From the NCBI GenBank assembly GCA_021151825.1, contig JAGKWQ010000003.1:310001-374000 (forward strand): 64,000 nucleotides of DNA. Direction: 5' to 3'. The translations under genes and the position numbers were made by a program. Shown here piece after piece: positions 61,169 to 64,000 of this stretch; position 1 is the first letter of the stretch; each line of letters starts with the position of its first letter. The stretch is from Cellvibrionaceae bacterium. GTDB taxonomy: Bacteria > Pseudomonadota > Gammaproteobacteria > Pseudomonadales > Cellvibrionaceae. The notes under the pieces were generated by a model, which worked only from the letters and a program-made list of their open reading frames with translations, had not been told where the DNA came from and searched no databases.

Positions 61169-62140
61169 ATGAAAATGGATTATGGAATTCTTACTCATCA
61201 ATGCACCAAACCAGAGGGCCTGAGCTACCGCTATTTTTTCAAACGCGAAACACCCGGCTTTTTGTTTTACCTATTGCTTACAGCCACCTCCCTTGTATTT
61301 GCCGATGAGCACGTGCAGACAGATAAACAACTATTGATCGTCACCCATAAGTTGCCGGAAATCACCAGCCCAGAACAGGAACTTCACGAAGTAGATGTAC
61401 TGCGCCTGGCACTGGAAAAAACCCGGGCAGAATATGGTCCCTATGAGCTGCGCGGCATTCCACCCATGAATCGCGCCCGCGCATTAGCAGCAATGCATAA
61501 CAATATTTATCCAAATCTGGTACTGCAAATCAGCTACGAGGATGACCTGGCTAATCAGGAAAAGCTGGCTTACATCCCTTTTCCGCTGGATCGCGGAGCA
61601 CTTAGTTATCGCATTTGTTTTATGCGCGACACCTTGAAAGCCAAGGTCAGCACGATCACTCGCACAGAACAACTTAAAAACTTCACCTTCGGCGCAGGTA
61701 TAGGCTGGGCAGATACTAAAGTGCTCCGTCATAACCACCTGCAAGTAGTCGAAGCCAACAGCGTGGTGAACCTGTTTCGCATGACCAAAGCGGGCCGGAT
61801 CGACTTATTTTGTCGTGGCCCTTCAGAGTATTTTTACGAGCAAGCCCATGAAAACAGCCTTGGACTGACTAGCGATACGCAGCTTGCCCTGTATTACCCA
61901 CTCCCAAAATTCTTTTTTGCACACAAAGATAACCAGCAAACACTGGATCGCATCAAGCACGGCCTGGAAATCGCTTACAAAGATGGCTCTTTTAACAAGC
62001 TCTGGCGCAAACGCCACATCCTGGGACTGCAAGCAGCTGGCTTGCCCAAGCGCAATCTCGTGAAAATGGAAAATCCACTGATCAAACATTTGTCGCGCGA
62101 TTACGAAACCTATCTTTATGACCCGCTCACAGAGCAGTAA
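61169..62140 (+). CDS. Periplasmic binding-protein-like protein, paralogue B
   Basis: A 323-residue protein with a long N-terminal leader, a hydrophobic signal segment (about 30-47, TPGFLFYLLLTATSLVFA) and a type II periplasmic-binding-protein-like fold. It shares LKNFTFGAGIGWADTKVLRHNHL and the C-terminal RIKHGLEIAYKDGSFNKLW pattern with the gene at 30.9 kb. No transporter gene is nearby. Starts at ATG 61169 or 61175 are both plausible, and no clear SD is seen; the leader before the hydrophobic part is unusual. It interrupts the usual prmA/DUF3426-dusB-fis order, probably as a lineage-specific insertion. Confidence 0.75.
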   Translation: MKMDYGILTHQCTKPEGLSYRYFFKRETPGFLFYLLLTATSLVFADEHVQTDKQLLIVTHKLPEITSPEQELHEVDVLRLALEKTRAEYGPYELRGIPPMNRARALAAMHNNIYPNLVLQISYEDDLANQEKLAYIPFPLDRGALSYRICFMRDTLKAKVSTITRTEQLKNFTFGAGIGWADTKVLRHNHLQVVEANSVVNLFRMTKAGRIDLFCRGPSEYFYEQAHENSLGLTSDTQLALYYPLPKFFFAHKDNQQTLDRIKHGLEIAYKDGSFNKLWRKRHILGLQAAGLPKRNLVKMENPLIKHLSRDYETYLYDPLTEQ

Positions 62141-62369
62141 CAACTGCTGCCCCAAATCACATTTTTTTGCAACCCGAAATCGCTAAAAAAGGCTGTTTTT
62201 ATCGCTCAAAAAAACACCGTTTTTTACGTTTTTTGCGTTCCAAACCCCAGCCCAAACGGGTATCATGGCGCCCCTTTAACGCAGGGCCCGGTTCAGTTTT
62301 TAAGCGGAGTGATTCTGCTAACACCAACCTTCGTTGTTATTGGCAAACTGAGTTAACGGCAAATCATAC

Positions 62370-63359
62370 GTGTTTAACATCGGCCCTTATTGCATAGACT
62401 CCAGCGTCATACTCGCGCCCATGGCCGGTGTTACTGACAGGCCATTCCGCCAGTTATGCCGCTCGCTGGGTGCAGGTCTGGTGATTTCGGAAATGCTGAC
62501 TGCAGATTCGAACCTGTGGAGTAGCCGCAAAAGCAGCTTGCGTATGGACCATACCGGTGAAGCCGAACCGATTGCAGTACAAATTGCCGGTGGCGATCCG
62601 GAAATGATGGCGGAAGCAGCGCGCCTTAACGCTGCCAACGGCGCCCGGATTATTGATATCAATATGGGTTGCCCAGCCAAGAAAGTCTGCAAAAAAGCCG
62701 CTGGATCGGCACTGCTCAAAGATGAGCAACTAGTAACCGAAATTTTGCACGCCGTAGTGAACGCAGTGGACATTCCCGTCACACTGAAATTTCGTACTGG
62801 CTGGAGCAACGAACAACGCAATGCGGTGCGTATTGCACACATTGCTGAAGATGCAGGCATACAAGCCCTCGCACTTCATGGTCGCACCCGCGCTGACGCC
62901 TTTCTGGGCGAGGCCGAGTACGACACCATCGCCAACGTTGTAAATGCCGTGAAAATTCCGGTGTTTGCCAATGGCGATATCGATTCACCGCAAAAAGCCA
63001 AAGCTGTGTTGGATCACACAGGTGCAGCTGCGGTGATGATTGGGCGGGCCGCGCAAGGTCGCCCCTGGATCTTCCGGGAAATTGCGCATTACCTGCGTAC
63101 CGGTGAGCAATTACCCGAACCATCCCTGGTGGAAGTCAGGGATATTTTATGTACCCATCTGTGTGAGCTATACCGTTTTTATGGTGAGTTTATGGGGCCG
63201 CGTATCGCACGCAAACATGCGAGCTGGTATTTGCAAACAGTCCCAGGCAGCGAAGTATTTCGCAAAACCTTTAACGCTATAGATAACGCGGAAGAACAAC
63301 AAACCAGCATTCAAAATTTCTTTGAACAGCTGCTTACGAAAGAGGAAAAAGCCGCATGA
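62370..63359 (+). CDS. dusB: tRNA-dihydrouridine synthase B
   Basis: A 329-residue FMN enzyme that reduces specific uridines in the D-loop of tRNA. APMAGVTDRPFRQLCRSLGAGL; INMGCPAKKVCKKAAGSALLKD with the active-site Cys (second of the two, GxPxxxVCKxxxG pattern); LHGRTRADAFLGEAEYD; VFANGDIDSPQKAKAVLDHTGAAAVMIGRAAQGRPW. A GTG at 62370 starts MFNIGPYCIDSSVILAPMAG, collinear with E. coli DusB; the next ATG would cut the flavin-binding start. It overlaps fis by 4 bp, as in E. coli and Pseudomonas. Confidence 0.97.
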   Translation: MFNIGPYCIDSSVILAPMAGVTDRPFRQLCRSLGAGLVISEMLTADSNLWSSRKSSLRMDHTGEAEPIAVQIAGGDPEMMAEAARLNAANGARIIDINMGCPAKKVCKKAAGSALLKDEQLVTEILHAVVNAVDIPVTLKFRTGWSNEQRNAVRIAHIAEDAGIQALALHGRTRADAFLGEAEYDTIANVVNAVKIPVFANGDIDSPQKAKAVLDHTGAAAVMIGRAAQGRPWIFREIAHYLRTGEQLPEPSLVEVRDILCTHLCELYRFYGEFMGPRIARKHASWYLQTVPGSEVFRKTFNAIDNAEEQQTSIQNFFEQLLTKEEKAA

Positions 63360-63652
63360 ATACCGCAACTTTCTTTGCTGAATCAACCCCAGCACAAGCT
63401 GCAAACCCGAACCAACCAGTACAAGCTCAATCGCTGCGCGGCTGCGTAGAGCAAGCCATGGAAAATTACTTCAAGCATTTGGACGGACAGGACGTTAGCA
63501 ACGTTTACGAAATGGTACTTGCTGAAGTAGAAGCACCGATGTTGGAAATCGTATTGAAGTACACCCGTCACAACCAAACCCGCGCTGCACAAGTATTGGG
63601 GTTGAACCGTGGCACCCTGCGTAAAAAACTGAAGCAATACGGCCTGCTGTAA
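63356..63652 (+). CDS. fis: DNA-binding protein Fis
   Basis: A 98-residue nucleoid protein that bends DNA and regulates rRNA and many growth-linked genes. The C-terminal half is nearly invariant: VYEMVLAEVEAPMLEIVLKY and TRHNQTRAAQVLGLNRGTLRKKLKQYG, containing the helix-turn-helix. The ATG at 63356 overlaps the dusB stop in ATGA, giving translational coupling. A terminator lies 25 bp after the stop. E. coli Fis is 98 aa too. Confidence 0.98.
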   Translation: MNTATFFAESTPAQAANPNQPVQAQSLRGCVEQAMENYFKHLDGQDVSNVYEMVLAEVEAPMLEIVLKYTRHNQTRAAQVLGLNRGTLRKKLKQYGLL

Positions 63653-63677
63653 TTCTCCAGCGCCGCATGGCAACAAA

Positions 63678-63709
63678 AAAAGGGGTGGTAATTCGTTTCC
63701 ACCCCTTTT
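63678..63709 (+). terminator. Intrinsic terminator after fis
   Basis: AAAAGGGGTGG, loop TAATTCGTTT, CCACCCCTTTT: perfect 11-bp stem, followed by GCTTTTT. Confidence 0.9.
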
Positions 63710-63779
63710 GCTTTTTAGCGACTCTTATTTTTTGTATGACCGCTTTCCGCTTTAACTTTCTCATCTACAGGAACTGTGT

Positions 63780-64000
63780 ATGTCTACTACTTCCGATCTT
63801 GTTGCAGTAAAACGCGCACTTATCAGCGTGTCTGATAAAACCGGCATTGTTGAATTCGCTCAAGCCTTGCACGCTCAGGGCGTAGAAATTTTATCGACCG
63901 GTGGCACTTTTAAATTACTTACCGAAAACAAGATCCCCGCAATCGAAGTCTCCGACTACACCGGTTTTCCGGAAATGATGGATGGCCGCGTAAAAACCCT
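63780..64000 (+). CDS. purH: Bifunctional purine biosynthesis protein PurH, 5' end
   Basis: The first 73 codons, cut by the window end. The sequence VKRALISVSDKTGIVEFAQAL is the canonical N-terminus of the inosinicase (IMP cyclohydrolase) domain; GVEILSTGGTFKLL and TGFPEMMDGRVKTL follow. The full enzyme has AICAR transformylase at the C-terminus, outside the window. AGGAA lies 6 nt before the ATG. fis-purH is the usual order in Pseudomonas-type genomes. Confidence 0.96.
   Translation, partial: MSTTSDLVAVKRALISVSDKTGIVEFAQALHAQGVEILSTGGTFKLLTENKIPAIEVSDYTGFPEMMDGRVKT

Noticed and set aside
62160..62240. A/T-run sequence upstream of dusB resembling a terminator
   Set aside because: The A and T runs do not form a proper GC stem; more likely promoter-region UP-type sequence.
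1..64000. CRISPR arrays, insertion sequences, prophage, integron or toxin-antitoxin pairs
   Set aside because: No regularly spaced repeats, transposase or integrase motifs, or paired small toxin-antitoxin genes were seen.

Overview
The window looks like chromosomal DNA of a plant-polysaccharide-degrading gammaproteobacterium, most probably Cellvibrio or a close relative in Cellvibrionaceae. Three kinds of evidence support this. First, secreted carbohydrate-active enzymes carry poly-serine linkers: a CBM2-CBM10-GH45 endoglucanase, an AA10-CBM5-CBM73 lytic polysaccharide monooxygenase, GH5 and GH26 enzymes, and a PL3 pectate lyase. Second, the housekeeping order is gammaproteobacterial (tolC divergent from nudF-yqiB-cpdA-yqiA-parE; accB-accC-prmA-DUF3426 gene-dusB-fis-purH). 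Third, base composition is moderate and many genes end in perfect intrinsic terminators. I saw no tRNA or rRNA gene, insertion sequence, prophage or CRISPR array.

Layout. 0.4-4 kb: two tandem LuxR-type regulator paralogues, then dapE. 4-10 kb: a leucine-rich-repeat lipoprotein, a VAO/PCMH-family flavin oxidase, an MFS exporter whose start codon abuts a perfect inverted repeat, and a methyltransferase. 10-12.9 kb: an RNA-repair locus with a strong promoter, a 9-codon ORF with double hairpin, a structured leader, rtcB, an unrecognised 311-aa protein, and a small basic protein whose reading frame runs through an intrinsic terminator. 12.8-19 kb: a PEP-CTERM protein, a DUF1461 membrane protein, a GH5 lipoprotein, two small enzymes of AHSA1 and VOC type, and glgX. 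19-22.7 kb: GH45 cellulase and AA10 LPMO, sharing a 14-bp 5' element. 22.8-30 kb, all minus strand: small enzymes, a Gfo/Idh/MocA oxidoreductase, a BtuFCD/FecBCD-type ABC transporter and the fructokinase gene mak. 30-37 kb: two PilZ proteins, a periplasmic binding-protein-like gene, radA, a membrane protein, a Pla-1/cef (VolA-like) lipase and nudK. 37.5-47.4 kb: parE, yqiA, cpdA, yqiB, nudF, thiC and thiD under a TPP riboswitch, then divergent tolC. 47.4-50 kb: GH26 mannanase and PL3 pectate lyase. 50-56 kb: waaA, a hydrolase, a GFA-family protein, a lipoprotein and dsbD. 55.9-64 kb: aroQ, accB, accC, a REPIN-like element, prmA, a zinc-ribbon/DUF3426 protein, a second binding-protein-like gene, dusB, fis and the 5' end of purH.

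The cluster I find most worth pursuing is the rtcB locus. It combines an RNA ligase, an uncharacterised partner carrying an EEVQSD motif, and a K/R-rich mini-protein whose mRNA should end before its stop codon. That last arrangement is the logic by which tmRNA controls the ribosome-rescue factor ArfA in E. coli. The sequence suggests but does not prove that the locus couples RNA repair to ribosome rescue.
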